Positions 7,302 through 14,726 of a stretch of 64,000 bases of DNA are shown in pieces. Position numbers and translations under genes: made by a program. The DNA comes from Alterisphingorhabdus sp038748365. GTDB taxonomy: Bacteria > Pseudomonadota > Alphaproteobacteria > Sphingomonadales > Sphingomonadaceae. The stretch is from NCBI GenBank assembly GCA_038748365.1, contig JBCDIZ010000010.1:39834-103833 (forward strand), in the 5' to 3' direction. The notes beneath the pieces are model-generated. The model saw only the letters and a program-made list of their open reading frames with translations. It did not search any database and was not told the DNA's origin. Numbering within the stretch: the stretch's first letter is position 1; every line of letters starts with the position of its first letter.

Positions 7302-9557
7302 ATGCGCCTTTCCCTGAAATCTCTTTTTGTAACAACCGCTGCTCTTGCTCTGACCGGCACCGCGTATGCTACTCCGCCCGGCTTTATCGGTGGCGAACGC
7401 CCTGCCGCACACCCTTCATCAGACAAGGCCCGCCCCAACAGCTTCTGGTGGCCAGACCAGGTCGATTTGTCCGAGTTACGCAAGAACCGCTATACGGCGG
7501 ACCCGGCTGGTGAGGAGTTTGATTACCCCGCCGCTTTTGCGCAACTCGATCTCGACGCTGTCAAAGCCGATATTGCCGAGGTTCTGACCACATCGCAGGA
7601 TTGGTGGCCTGCCGATTTTGGCACCTATGGTGGCCTGTTCATCCGTCTCGCCTGGCACAGCGCCGGCACCTATCGCGCCGGTGATGGTCGCGGCGGCTCC
7701 GATGGCGGCCAGATCCGCTTTGAGCCGCTCAACAGCTGGCCCGATAATGGCAATCTTGACAAGGCCCGGCGTCTGTTGTGGCCGGTCAAACAGAAATATG
7801 GCAAAAGCCTGTCCTGGTCGGACCTGATTGTCCTGTCTGGCAATGTTTCACTCGAACAGGCCGGGTTCAAAACCTATGGTTTTTCCGGCGGCCGCACCGA
7901 CGCTTGGCAGCCAGAGCTGGTCTATTGGGGTGCAGAAAGCAAGTTTCTTACCTCCGATAAACGCTATTCGGACGGCCGAAAGCTGGAAAAACCGCTTGCT
8001 GCCTCAGAGATCGGTCTGATCTACGTCAATCCTGAGGGTCCGGAAGGCAATCCCGATATTCTCGGCGCCGCAGGTGATATCCGTACCACCTTTGGCCGTA
8101 TGGGCATGAATGATGAGGAAACTGTCGCGCTGATCGTTGGCGGGCACACTCTTGGCAAGGCGCATGGCGCCCATAAGGCCGCAGAATGCAACGGCCCTGA
8201 ACCGGCAGCCGCAAATGTTGAAGAACAGGGCTTTGGCTGGAAAAATCGCTGCGGCAAAGGCAATGCCGAAGACACGGTGACCAGCGGTCTGGAAGGCGCA
8301 TGGACGTCATCCCCGGCGGTGTGGAGCAACAATTATGTTGAGAATCTCTATGCTTTTGACTGGGTGCAAACACGCAGCCCCGGCGGCGCAATCCAGTGGG
8401 TGCCGGAAGATGCCGAGAATCTGAAGATTGTGCCCGATGCGCATGATCCGAACAAATATGTTCCCCCGGTCATGCAGACCACTGACCTGGCACTGCGCTA
8501 TGACCCGGAATATGGCAAAGTCACTAAGCGCTTTCTCGAAGAGCGTGGCAGCATGGATGAGGCCTTTGCGCGGGCGTGGTTCAAACTGACCCATCGCGAC
8601 CTCGGCCCGAAAGCGCGCTATGTCGGCGCAGAAGTCCCCGACGGCAGCATGATCTGGCAAGACCCTGTACCGGCAACGCGTTCGGACGCGCTGACCGATC
8701 AGGATGTCGCTAGCTTGAAACAGGCTATTCGCGAAACCGGCCTCGGCACATCAGAAATGGTCCGGGCCGCCTGGGCCGCAGCCGTGACCTTCCGTGACAC
8801 CGATTATCGCGGCGGAGCCAATGGTGGCCGCCTGCGTCTGGCGCCGCAAAATGGCTGGGACGTCAACAACCCGGACGAGTTGAACATCGTGCTTGGCGCA
8901 CTGGAAGATGTACAAGGCGGCTTCAATCGCGGCGGAAAGACGGTCAGCATGGCCGATTTGATCGTGCTCGCTGGTGCTGTCGGTATCGAGGATGCGGCGA
9001 AAGCCGCTGGCCACAGCGTCACCGTACCGTTCACGCCGGGTCGCGGCGATGCCAGTCAGGAACAGACGGATGTCGCCTCGTTCGAATTGCTGCGCCCAGC
9101 GGCTGACGGTTTCCGCAACTATCATAGCGAACGCGCACGGCTGAGCCCGAGCGAAATGCTGATCAACCGGGCCGATATGCTGACGCTGACAGTGCCGGAA
9201 ATGACGGCACTGATCGGCGGCCTGCGGGCGCTCAACGCCAATGTCGGCGGATCGCAACACGGCGTCTTCACTGATCGGCCGGGTGTGTTGAGCAATGACT
9301 TTTTCGTCAATCTGCTCGACATGGGCACCGAATGGAAACCGTCGGACACCAGCAAGGGCATATACCAAGGCACTGACCGCGACAGTGGCGCAGCCAAATG
9401 GACCGCAACCGAAGTCGATCTGGTATTCGGCTCCAACGCGGAACTGCGCGCTGTTGCCGAGACCTATGCCTTTGACGGCGCCGAGAAGGTGTTTGTCGAT
9501 GACTTTGTCAAAGCCTGGACCAAGGTGATGATGCTCGACCGCTTCGACGCACAATAA
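7302..9557 (+). CDS. katG: Catalase-peroxidase with a signal peptide (exported KatG)
   Basis: This bifunctional haem enzyme destroys hydrogen peroxide. The 751-residue product has two peroxidase-like halves, the N-terminal one being catalytic. The distal triad Arg115, Trp118 and His119 lies in IRLAWHSAGTYR. The proximal haem ligand is His282 in VGGHTLGKAHG. The Trp-Tyr-Met adduct needed for catalase activity is intact as Trp118, Tyr241 (IYVNPEGPEG) and Met267 (GRMGMND). The first 23 residues form a signal peptide (MRLSLKSLFVTTAALALTGTAYA), which most KatG proteins lack, so the enzyme probably works in the periplasm. The ATG has AAGGA upstream. A strong terminator follows the stop codon. Confidence 0.96.
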   Translation: MRLSLKSLFVTTAALALTGTAYATPPGFIGGERPAAHPSSDKARPNSFWWPDQVDLSELRKNRYTADPAGEEFDYPAAFAQLDLDAVKADIAEVLTTSQDWWPADFGTYGGLFIRLAWHSAGTYRAGDGRGGSDGGQIRFEPLNSWPDNGNLDKARRLLWPVKQKYGKSLSWSDLIVLSGNVSLEQAGFKTYGFSGGRTDAWQPELVYWGAESKFLTSDKRYSDGRKLEKPLAASEIGLIYVNPEGPEGNPDILGAAGDIRTTFGRMGMNDEETVALIVGGHTLGKAHGAHKAAECNGPEPAAANVEEQGFGWKNRCGKGNAEDTVTSGLEGAWTSSPAVWSNNYVENLYAFDWVQTRSPGGAIQWVPEDAENLKIVPDAHDPNKYVPPVMQTTDLALRYDPEYGKVTKRFLEERGSMDEAFARAWFKLTHRDLGPKARYVGAEVPDGSMIWQDPVPATRSDALTDQDVASLKQAIRETGLGTSEMVRAAWAAAVTFRDTDYRGGANGGRLRLAPQNGWDVNNPDELNIVLGALEDVQGGFNRGGKTVSMADLIVLAGAVGIEDAAKAAGHSVTVPFTPGRGDASQEQTDVASFELLRPAADGFRNYHSERARLSPSEMLINRADMLTLTVPEMTALIGGLRALNANVGGSQHGVFTDRPGVLSNDFFVNLLDMGTEWKPSDTSKGIYQGTDRDSGAAKWTATEVDLVFGSNAELRAVAETYAFDGAEKVFVDDFVKAWTKVMMLDRFDAQ

Positions 9558-9605
9558 TAGCGGCCAAAAAAGCCGCTACTCATACCCTCTAAGGGTCGCA
9601 TAAAA

Positions 9606-9646
9606 AGCCCCGGAGCCGCTGTAATGCAGCTCCGGGGCTCGTTTTT
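9606..9646. terminator. Bidirectional intrinsic terminator between katG and slipin
   Basis: A perfect 11-bp inverted repeat (AGCCCCGGAGC and GCTCCGGGGCT) encloses a 12-base loop. T5 follows it on the plus strand and A-rich sequence precedes it, giving a T-run on the minus strand. It therefore serves both convergent genes. Confidence 0.92.
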
Positions 9647-9668
9647 GGCCGTTTGCGAAAACGCCCGG

Positions 9669-10817
9669 TCAATCTCCGGAAAGATTGACCAGGTCATTCA
9701 TCAGGCCGAAAGTACCATTGGCAACCGTCAGCTTGTCGACCTTGGTCGCGATGCTTTCCAGGGCTTCCAGCTCCTTCAAGCGGAGCATCACCGGGTTGTC
9801 AGCCATCACCTTGGCTGTGTTGAGCAACGAACGGGTTGCGTTCGTTTCTTCACGGCGCCGGATAACATTGGCTTCCGCCTCCTTCTGCGCGGCGACGACC
9901 TGGTTCAGGATTTCGCGCATCTCGCCCGGCAGGATGACATCCTTGAGCGCGATGTCCGAAACTTCGATACCGATCTTGGCCATGTCGGCACGGACCTTCT
10001 CTGCCGCTTCGGCATCGACCGAGACCTTCTTTTCGAGGATCTGGTCGAGCGTCATGGCGCCGAGCGTCTTGCGGAACGCGTACTGCAATCCGCGATAGAG
10101 CGCATCGACAAAGTCACGCACCTCGGTCACCGCCTTGACCGGATCAACTACGCGGTATTCCGCCGCAATGTTGATCCGCAGCGTCACCCGGTCACGAGTC
10201 AGTATTTCCTGTCCCGCCACATCGAGCGACTGTCGTGCCAGATCAATCTGGCGCGCAGTGACCTTGCGGCCCGGGATCCAGTAACCATAGACACCCGGTG
10301 CTAGCGTATCGGCCAGCTGACCGTCGATCGAGACGAGCGCGGTCTTGCCCTCGTCCACCTCGACCAGCATCACCTGCTGCATCTGGCCAGCCTTGATCAG
10401 CCGCTTGAGCAACTTGGCCGAGACCCGCGGCTCATCGGCAATATCGATAAGCTGCGACGTCCACGGACCGGCATCGGTCCACAGAACCAGCTTGGCATCC
10501 GGCTTGAGAATGGTGTTGATCATTCCGTCGCGTTCGATGACAGCTATCTCGTTTTCGCTCGTGCGGACCTGGGTCAGATGCGTCGCCACATCATTGTCCA
10601 GCCGGTCAAGCACAGCCTGGGTATAGGCCGAGACAAACAACTGGCGATCCAGCGCCTGCCGTTCGAGCATCAGGCTACCGTCCCGATTGGGGAGCATGTG
10701 CTCACCCGGTCCGACGATGCCCTTGACTATACCCTTATAGAGCCAGACGGCCCGTTCATTTTCATTGATGAGCACGCGCTGGCGCCCCATCAGCTTGTCA
10801 ATCAATCGCTTTATCAT
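9669..10817 (-). CDS. Slipin / SPFH (Band 7) family protein
   Basis: The product is 382 residues from the ATG at 10817, which has GGTGA just upstream. GTG or TTG codons at 10826 and 10829 are alternatives. The central region is an SPFH domain: EILTRDRVTLRINIAAEYRV, ALYRGLQYAFRKTLGAMTLD, and DIALKDVILPGEMREILNQV. An Ala/Glu-rich coiled coil with VAAQKEAEANVIRRREETNA follows, where slipins oligomerise. I see no clear N-terminal transmembrane helix, which is unusual for a stomatin. Slipins of this soluble type are known neighbours of RtcB-type RNA repair genes. Here the gene is preceded on the same strand by an array of tRNA-like elements at 11166-11344. No RtcB is visible, so a link to RNA repair is inference. 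Confidence 0.85.
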   Translation of the reverse strand: MIKRLIDKLMGRQRVLINENERAVWLYKGIVKGIVGPGEHMLPNRDGSLMLERQALDRQLFVSAYTQAVLDRLDNDVATHLTQVRTSENEIAVIERDGMINTILKPDAKLVLWTDAGPWTSQLIDIADEPRVSAKLLKRLIKAGQMQQVMLVEVDEGKTALVSIDGQLADTLAPGVYGYWIPGRKVTARQIDLARQSLDVAGQEILTRDRVTLRINIAAEYRVVDPVKAVTEVRDFVDALYRGLQYAFRKTLGAMTLDQILEKKVSVDAEAAEKVRADMAKIGIEVSDIALKDVILPGEMREILNQVVAAQKEAEANVIRRREETNATRSLLNTAKVMADNPVMLRLKELEALESIATKVDKLTVANGTFGLMNDLVNLSGD

Positions 10818-11165
10818 ATCATTCACCAATTCTATCCGGCTAAGTCACTCGGATTTCCTTTCTTCTTCGCTGTGAAACGGAAACCATTTTCCGCCTCTTC
10901 TCTTCCCCCCGATAAAAAGGACCGGGGATCGGTGGCATGCCGCATGGCGGGTGGCACAGGAGCGGGCCTGGCAGCATCCCGGACAGAGCCAGCCGGTTCG
11001 AAAACCGACCTTGTCGATCCGGGTGCGGCCTTGCCTTCGCTGCGCACCAGTCCATTTGGCATGGATCAGGAAGCGGGCTTGAGGCCGCGCCAGCGCCTGA
11101 AAGCACCTTTGCGGCCCGCCACCGGCTTTCCGTCACATGCCGATCCCCAGCCCCTCAAAATTGCA
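10818..11165 (-). other. Leader/intergenic region between tRNA-like array and slipin
   Basis: About 350 bases with no convincing gene. Overlapping open frames on both strands have low-complexity Arg/Pro/Gly-rich products without ribosome sites. If the tRNA-like array and slipin share a transcript, this would be the untranslated spacer. I searched by eye for a -24/-12 (sigma-54) promoter (GG, 10 bases, GC) and found none that fits. Confidence 0.35.
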
Positions 11166-11199
11166 AACAGCGTGACAGGCTGTTGTCCATGTTAAGGAC
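11166..11199 (-). ncRNA. Two adjacent hairpins resembling tRNA anticodon arms
   Basis: On the minus strand GTCC-TTAACAT-GGAC (11199-11185) is followed with no gap by AACAGC-CTGTCAC-GCTGTT (11184-11166). Both have exact 7-base loops with T at the U33 position and A at position 37. The second loop, CTGTCAC, is the loop of tRNA-Asp(GTC). The first, TTAACAT, differs by one base from the tRNA-Val(GAC) loop. No D or T arm surrounds them. They lie just 3' of the two tRNA-like folds and may belong to the same RNA. Confidence 0.4.
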
Positions 11200-11200
11200 G

Positions 11201-11272
11201 AGTGTGGAGCAGGAATCGAACCTGCAACACCGGAATTATCATTTCCGTGCTCTACCGTTGAGCTATCCAAAG
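11201..11272 (-). tRNA. Degenerate tRNA-like element, anticodon loop as in tRNA-Ile(GAT)
   Basis: Read on the minus strand it has a good D arm (GCTC/GAGC), an anticodon arm CGGAA-ATGATAA-TTCCG with anticodon GAT, a 5-base variable loop and a perfect T arm (GCAGG-TTCGATT-CCTGC). The acceptor stem (CTTTGGA against TCCACAC) has two mismatches, C1-C72 and T3-C70, and no CCA is encoded. It starts at the base after the preceding tRNA-like element. The normal tRNA-Ile(GAT) is expected in the rRNA operon, so this is probably not a working isoleucine tRNA. It may be a pseudogene or a tRNA mimic. Confidence 0.55.
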
Positions 11273-11344
11273 GGCATTGAGACGGGAATCGAACCCGCGC
11301 TCCTAGCACCTGAAGCTAGTGCTCTCCCACTGAGCTACTCATGC
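11273..11344 (-). tRNA. Degenerate tRNA-like element with a Leu(CAG) anticodon arm on a short-variable-loop body
   Basis: The minus strand folds with acceptor GCATGAG, D arm GCTC/GAGC, anticodon arm CTAGC-TTCAGGT-GCTAG (anticodon CAG), a 4-base variable loop and T arm GCGGG-TTCGATT-CCCGT. The anticodon arm is nearly that of tRNA-Leu(CAG), yet leucine tRNAs have a long variable arm and this one does not. The 3' acceptor strand CTCAATGC carries one extra A, so the stem pairs only with a bulge. No CCA is encoded. It abuts the next tRNA-like element directly. It is best read as a chimeric tRNA-like RNA or a decayed tRNA. Confidence 0.55.
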
Positions 11345-11566
11345 AACCGATCTGACGGTGCAGCATCCGTACACAAAAGCCCGATCAGAGCCCTGTGCGG
11401 GTGGGCCCTGCAGAGACCCTTACCGTTGATGTCCGCCCCATCCGGTGACCGGGGGACGCGCCGTCTATGCGCGTTCATTTCACAGCGCAACAAAAAAAGT
11501 CACATATAAAGAAGAATTTATATGTCAGAAAAAAGACAGCGCGCGGGTTGGCATCTGTGTGCAAGG

Positions 11567-12586
11567 CTAAAATGCAGTGTCTTTGATATAGTCGCTGTAG
11601 AAGTCATTGCCCTTGGCAAAGCCGGTAAAGGACATGCTGATGGTGCGGTCGAGGCCGGTGACATGGTGCCACCAGCCGACAGGCAGAAAGATCGCCTCGC
11701 CCGGGCCGATTTCACATTCGAGCATGGGCGGCATGGTGTTGCTTTCGGACTCAGCCTGATCGAAATCCTCGGCGGTCCATTGGCTAAAGCAATGTTCATG
11801 ATTGCGCATCTGGCCGACATGGTGCGCGGCGACCATGCGGATATGTTTGCGGCCATCAATCTGAACCAGCAGATTGTTGGTCAGGTCATGGTGGAAGGGC
11901 GTTATCGTGCCCTTTGGCCCCATCCAGAAAAAGCCATTGGCAACACCATCCGCATCTAGCAGCGGCAAATCACCCAGATCATCCCATAGAGCGGCAAGCG
12001 CCTGTTTGTTGGTGGTGTCATTATAGGCGGTGATATAGAAATCATTGCTGACCTCATCGGCGCGCAAATCGCGGATTACATCGGCCATGCGGACATGCCG
12101 GGTGTGCCGGGTTTTGGCGATTTCATAATCCTCACCGGAATCCCTGTCGCCCTGTAGTTCAACAACAACATCGCCGACCTTTTCTTCCAGATAGTCGAGC
12201 GTCCAGCACTCCAGCGCAGGCCAGTGATCGATCAGGCCGGTGAGCTTGACTGGGCGATTGGTATAGTAAAACTCGCGGAAGAACTGTTCGGGATCAATCG
12301 CATCAACAGTCGGGATAGACGTCTGACGCTCATCCATCGCGGCGAGCTTGCCATAAATGCCCAATGTCCAATCGCGCTTGTCCAGCCGTGCGCGCAGCCT
12401 TTTTGCGGCAACAAAAAGCGGGTCTTTAGGCGCACGCGATATTTCATAACGCGCTTTAGATTCACTCATACCCGCAGCCAACAACCGCTGAAACATTGCC
12501 GCTTCATCACAGCCATCGAGCAGTGCTTCAGCCAGTAGGCTGCGCGTATCACTTTTGCCTTTGGGAGCTTTTGCTGCGGTTGCCAT
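11567..12586 (-). CDS. Cupin-like (JmjC-type) 2-oxoglutarate/Fe(II) dioxygenase
   Basis: The 339-residue protein has an N-terminal helical part of about 95 residues, then a cupin_8 (JmjC-like) domain. PTVDAIDPEQFFREFYYTNR and PVKLTGLIDHWPAL are the usual lead-in. The iron-binding motif is visible as HHD in TPFHHDLTNNLLVQIDG with the distal histidine in LPVGWWHHVTGLD. A lysine or arginine that would bind 2-oxoglutarate is likely in DGRKHIRM. Family members hydroxylate proteins, including ribosomal proteins, or peptides, but the substrate is unknown here. Its promoter lies in the 12587-12656 gap after the etfA terminator. The tRNA-like array lies 220 bases downstream on the same strand. Confidence 0.85.
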   Translation of the reverse strand: MATAAKAPKGKSDTRSLLAEALLDGCDEAAMFQRLLAAGMSESKARYEISRAPKDPLFVAAKRLRARLDKRDWTLGIYGKLAAMDERQTSIPTVDAIDPEQFFREFYYTNRPVKLTGLIDHWPALECWTLDYLEEKVGDVVVELQGDRDSGEDYEIAKTRHTRHVRMADVIRDLRADEVSNDFYITAYNDTTNKQALAALWDDLGDLPLLDADGVANGFFWMGPKGTITPFHHDLTNNLLVQIDGRKHIRMVAAHHVGQMRNHEHCFSQWTAEDFDQAESESNTMPPMLECEIGPGEAIFLPVGWWHHVTGLDRTISMSFTGFAKGNDFYSDYIKDTAF

Positions 12587-12656
12587 AGGATTCTCTGTCT
12601 TTCAGATACAAAGACACGGCTTTTAGGCATTGAGAATGACATATTAATGACGCCTC

Positions 12657-12693
12657 AAAAGAGAGCCCCGACGCTAACACGCCGAGGCCTCTC
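12657..12693 (-). terminator. Intrinsic terminator of the etfBA operon
   Basis: On the minus strand GAGAGGCCTCGGC and GTCGGGGCTCTC pair over about 12 bp with one bulged G and an 8-base loop, followed by TTTT. It lies between the end of etfA and the start of the cupin gene. Confidence 0.75.
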
Positions 12694-12698
12694 AATTT

Positions 12699-12779
12699 CG
12701 TCATCCTGAACTTGTTTCAGGATCTGTATTGCTACGTTCCGCTTTTCTCGTGAGATGCTGAAACAAGTTCAGCATGACG
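12699..12779. repeat. Dispersed palindromic repeat (family D)
   Basis: The ends are inverted copies: CGTCATCCTGAACTTGTTTC at the left and its near complement GCTGAAACAAGTTCAGCATG at the right. Elements with this GTCATCCTGAACTTGTTTCAG core are widely scattered between genes in sphingomonads and related bacteria. This copy sits between etfA and its terminator. Confidence 0.8.
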
Positions 12780-12800
12780 ATTAGGGTAACATTAGCCTGC

Positions 12801-13730
12801 TCAGACCTTCCCGGTCAGCTCCGGAACCGCATCGAACAAGTCGGCAATCAGGCCGATATCGGCGATCTGGAAGATCGGTGCGTCTTCGTCCTTGTTGATC
12901 GCGATGATCGTTTTGGAGTCCTTCATGCCTGCAAGGTGCTGGATCGCGCCGGAAATGCCGATGGCGATATAGACTTCCGGGGCGACGATCTTGCCGGTCT
13001 GGCCGACCTGATAGTCGTTCGGCACATAGCCTGCATCGACAGCAGCGCGCGAGGCACCAATACCGGCGCCGAGTTTGTCCGCCAGCGGTGTAATAACTTC
13101 CTCGAACTTCTCGCCCGAACCCAGGGCGCGACCGCCGGAAACGATGATCTTGGCGCTGGTCAGTTCCGGACGTTCGCTCTCGGCGATTTCTTCGCTGACA
13201 AAGCTCGACAGGCCCGCATCGCCTGAACCGGAAACCGCTTCAACCGTTCCGCTGCCACCTTCGGCTGCGGCCTTGTCAAAGGCAGTTCCGCGCACGGTAA
13301 TCACCAGCTTTTCGTCGGCGCTCTCAACCGTTGCAATGGCGTTGCCAGCATAGATCGGACGGGTGAAGGTCTTGTCGCCTTCGACCGAGAGAATGTCGGA
13401 AATCTGCATCACATCGAGCAGAGCGGCAACGCGCGGCGCGACATTTTTGCCGGTGGTGGTGGCAGGCGCGAGGAACGCATCATGATGGCCCATCAGATCG
13501 GCGATCAGCGGCGCCAGATTTTCCGCCAGTGCATTGGCATAGGCCGCATCATCGGCGACATGGACCTTTTCGACGCCAGCGACCTTGGCGACTTGCTCAG
13601 CAACCGCGCCACAGCCAGAACCGGCGACCAGTGCATGGACTTCGCCGAGCTTTGAGGCTGCGGTGACAACCGCCAGAGTTGCGTCCTTCATCGACGCGTT
13701 ATCATGTTCTACGAGTACCAGAGTCTTCAT
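12801..13730 (-). CDS. etfA: Electron transfer flavoprotein, alpha subunit
   Basis: With EtfB it carries electrons from acyl-CoA and other dehydrogenases to ETF-ubiquinone oxidoreductase. The 309-residue product has the N-terminal Rossmann-like domain (MKTLVLVEHDNASMKDATLA) and the C-terminal FAD-binding domain. That domain contains the ETF-alpha signature: IIVSGGRALGSGEKFEEV, GASRAAVDAGYVPNDYQVGQ, TGKIVAPEVYIAIGISGAIQ and HLAGMKDSKTIIAINKDEDA. Its ATG overlaps the TGA of etfB by one base, so the two are coupled. Length and motifs are normal. Confidence 0.97.
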   Translation of the reverse strand: MKTLVLVEHDNASMKDATLAVVTAASKLGEVHALVAGSGCGAVAEQVAKVAGVEKVHVADDAAYANALAENLAPLIADLMGHHDAFLAPATTTGKNVAPRVAALLDVMQISDILSVEGDKTFTRPIYAGNAIATVESADEKLVITVRGTAFDKAAAEGGSGTVEAVSGSGDAGLSSFVSEEIAESERPELTSAKIIVSGGRALGSGEKFEEVITPLADKLGAGIGASRAAVDAGYVPNDYQVGQTGKIVAPEVYIAIGISGAIQHLAGMKDSKTIIAINKDEDAPIFQIADIGLIADLFDAVPELTGKV

Positions 13731-14476
13731 CAGGCCACTCCCAATTCTTTGAGTTTACCGACCAGCTGGTCGACATCTTCTACCTTGATACCGGCCTGAC
13801 GCACCGGCGGTTCGCTGACGTTCAGCGTTTTGAGGCGGGGCGCGATATCGACGCCATAATCGGCAGGCGATTTGGTATCGATCGGCTTTTTCTTCGCCTT
13901 CATGATATTCGGCAGGGTGGGATAGCGTGGCTCGTTGAGGCGCAAATCGGTGGTGATGATCGCGGGCAGATTGACTTTCACCGTCTGCAGTCCGCCGTCA
14001 ATCTCACGCTTCACGGTGGCGGCATCGCCCTCAACCTCAACCGTATTGGCAAAGGTCGCCTGACCGGTGCCGGTTAGGGCCGCGAGCATCTGGCCGGTCT
14101 GGTTGCTGTCATCATCAATCGCCTGTTTGCCGAGCAAGACGATCTGTGGCGATTCTTCTTCCATCACCTTGGCGAGCAGCTTGGCAACGCCCAGCGGCTC
14201 GACGTCTTCGTCGGTCTCGATGAGGAGACCGCGATCGGCACCCATGGCAAGCGCGGTGCGGAGCGTTTCCTGCGCCTTGGCCGGGCCCACAGAGACAGCG
14301 ACAACTTCTTCGGCTTTACCCGCTTCTTTGAGACGAATGGCCTCTTCAACCGCGATTTCGTCAAACGGGTTCATCGACATTTTGACATTGGCCAGATCAA
14401 CGCCCGAACCATCGGACTTGACCCGTGGTTTGACGTTATAATCAATCACCCGTTTTACGGGCACGAGGATTTTCAT
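13730..14476 (-). CDS. etfB: Electron transfer flavoprotein, beta subunit
   Basis: This is the AMP-binding partner of EtfA. The 248-residue product starts MKILVPVKRVIDYNVKPRVK. It carries NPFDEIAVEEAIRLKE and the recognition-loop signature VKREIDGGLQTVKVNLPAII followed by TTDLRLNEPRYPTLPNIMKA. The start at 14476 has GGAAGGAAG upstream. A longer frame from 14506 adds a non-conserved leader. It is first in the etfBA operon. A MerR/LiuR-type operator candidate lies 53-75 bases upstream, which would fit control together with branched-chain amino acid or fatty acid breakdown. Confidence 0.96.
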   Translation of the reverse strand: MKILVPVKRVIDYNVKPRVKSDGSGVDLANVKMSMNPFDEIAVEEAIRLKEAGKAEEVVAVSVGPAKAQETLRTALAMGADRGLLIETDEDVEPLGVAKLLAKVMEEESPQIVLLGKQAIDDDSNQTGQMLAALTGTGQATFANTVEVEGDAATVKREIDGGLQTVKVNLPAIITTDLRLNEPRYPTLPNIMKAKKKPIDTKSPADYGVDIAPRLKTLNVSEPPVRQAGIKVEDVDQLVGKLKELGVA

Positions 14477-14528
14477 ATGACTTCCTTCCCATTCAGTTGG
14501 CGCCATTGAGATTATTGGCTGCCCTTAA

Positions 14529-14551
14529 CTTACGTTCACGTAAACGTCAAC
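14529..14551 (-). promoter_or_regulatory. Candidate LiuR/MerR-type operator upstream of etfBA
   Basis: The minus strand reads TTGACGTTTACGT followed by GAACGTAAG. This is an ACGT-rich imperfect palindrome resembling the motif described for LiuR-type MerR regulators of branched-chain amino acid degradation. Its TTGACG could also be the -35 element of the etfB promoter, as MerR sites usually overlap the promoter spacer. Confidence 0.4.
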
Positions 14552-14581
14552 TATCTTAGGGCCGGGGTTTTGCCCTTTTAT

Positions 14582-14715
14582 CTCCCCTCCCGCATGCGGG
14601 AGGGGCCGGAGGTGGGTCTGTCCCAACGAGCGTTGCGCTTGTGGCTGGCCCACCCCGTTGCGACTAAGAGCCTTGCGGCCCTAAGTCTCACCGCCCCTCC
14701 CGTAAACGGGAGGGG
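14582..14715. repeat. Dispersed repeat of the CCCCTCCCGC type (family C, copy 1)
   Basis: A hairpin CCCCTCCCGCATGCGGGAGGGG at the left and CCCCTCCCGTAAACGGGAGGGG at the right flank about 85 bases of internal sequence. It lies between sucC and etfB and could fold as a terminator-like structure. Related elements lie at 28789-28920 and 46903-47031. Confidence 0.75.
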
Positions 14716-14726
14716 TTTAATCTATA

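Noticed and set aside
8751..9554. Long minus-strand open frame opposite katG
   Set aside because: It is antisense to a strongly conserved gene and rich in His/Arg/Ala, as expected for a shadow of GC-rich coding sequence.
9624..10304. 226-residue plus-strand open frame opposite the slipin gene
   Set aside because: It runs from the terminator stem into the antisense of a conserved gene and has no domain.
10937..11509. 190-residue plus-strand open frame across the tRNA-like array
   Set aside because: It covers structured RNA elements on the other strand and is low-complexity Arg/Pro/Ser-rich. No ribosome site is seen.
11547..11565. Sigma-54-like TTGGCA...TGCAA on the plus strand near the array
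   Set aside because: The spacing between GG and GC is 9 bases, not 10, and it points away from the slipin.
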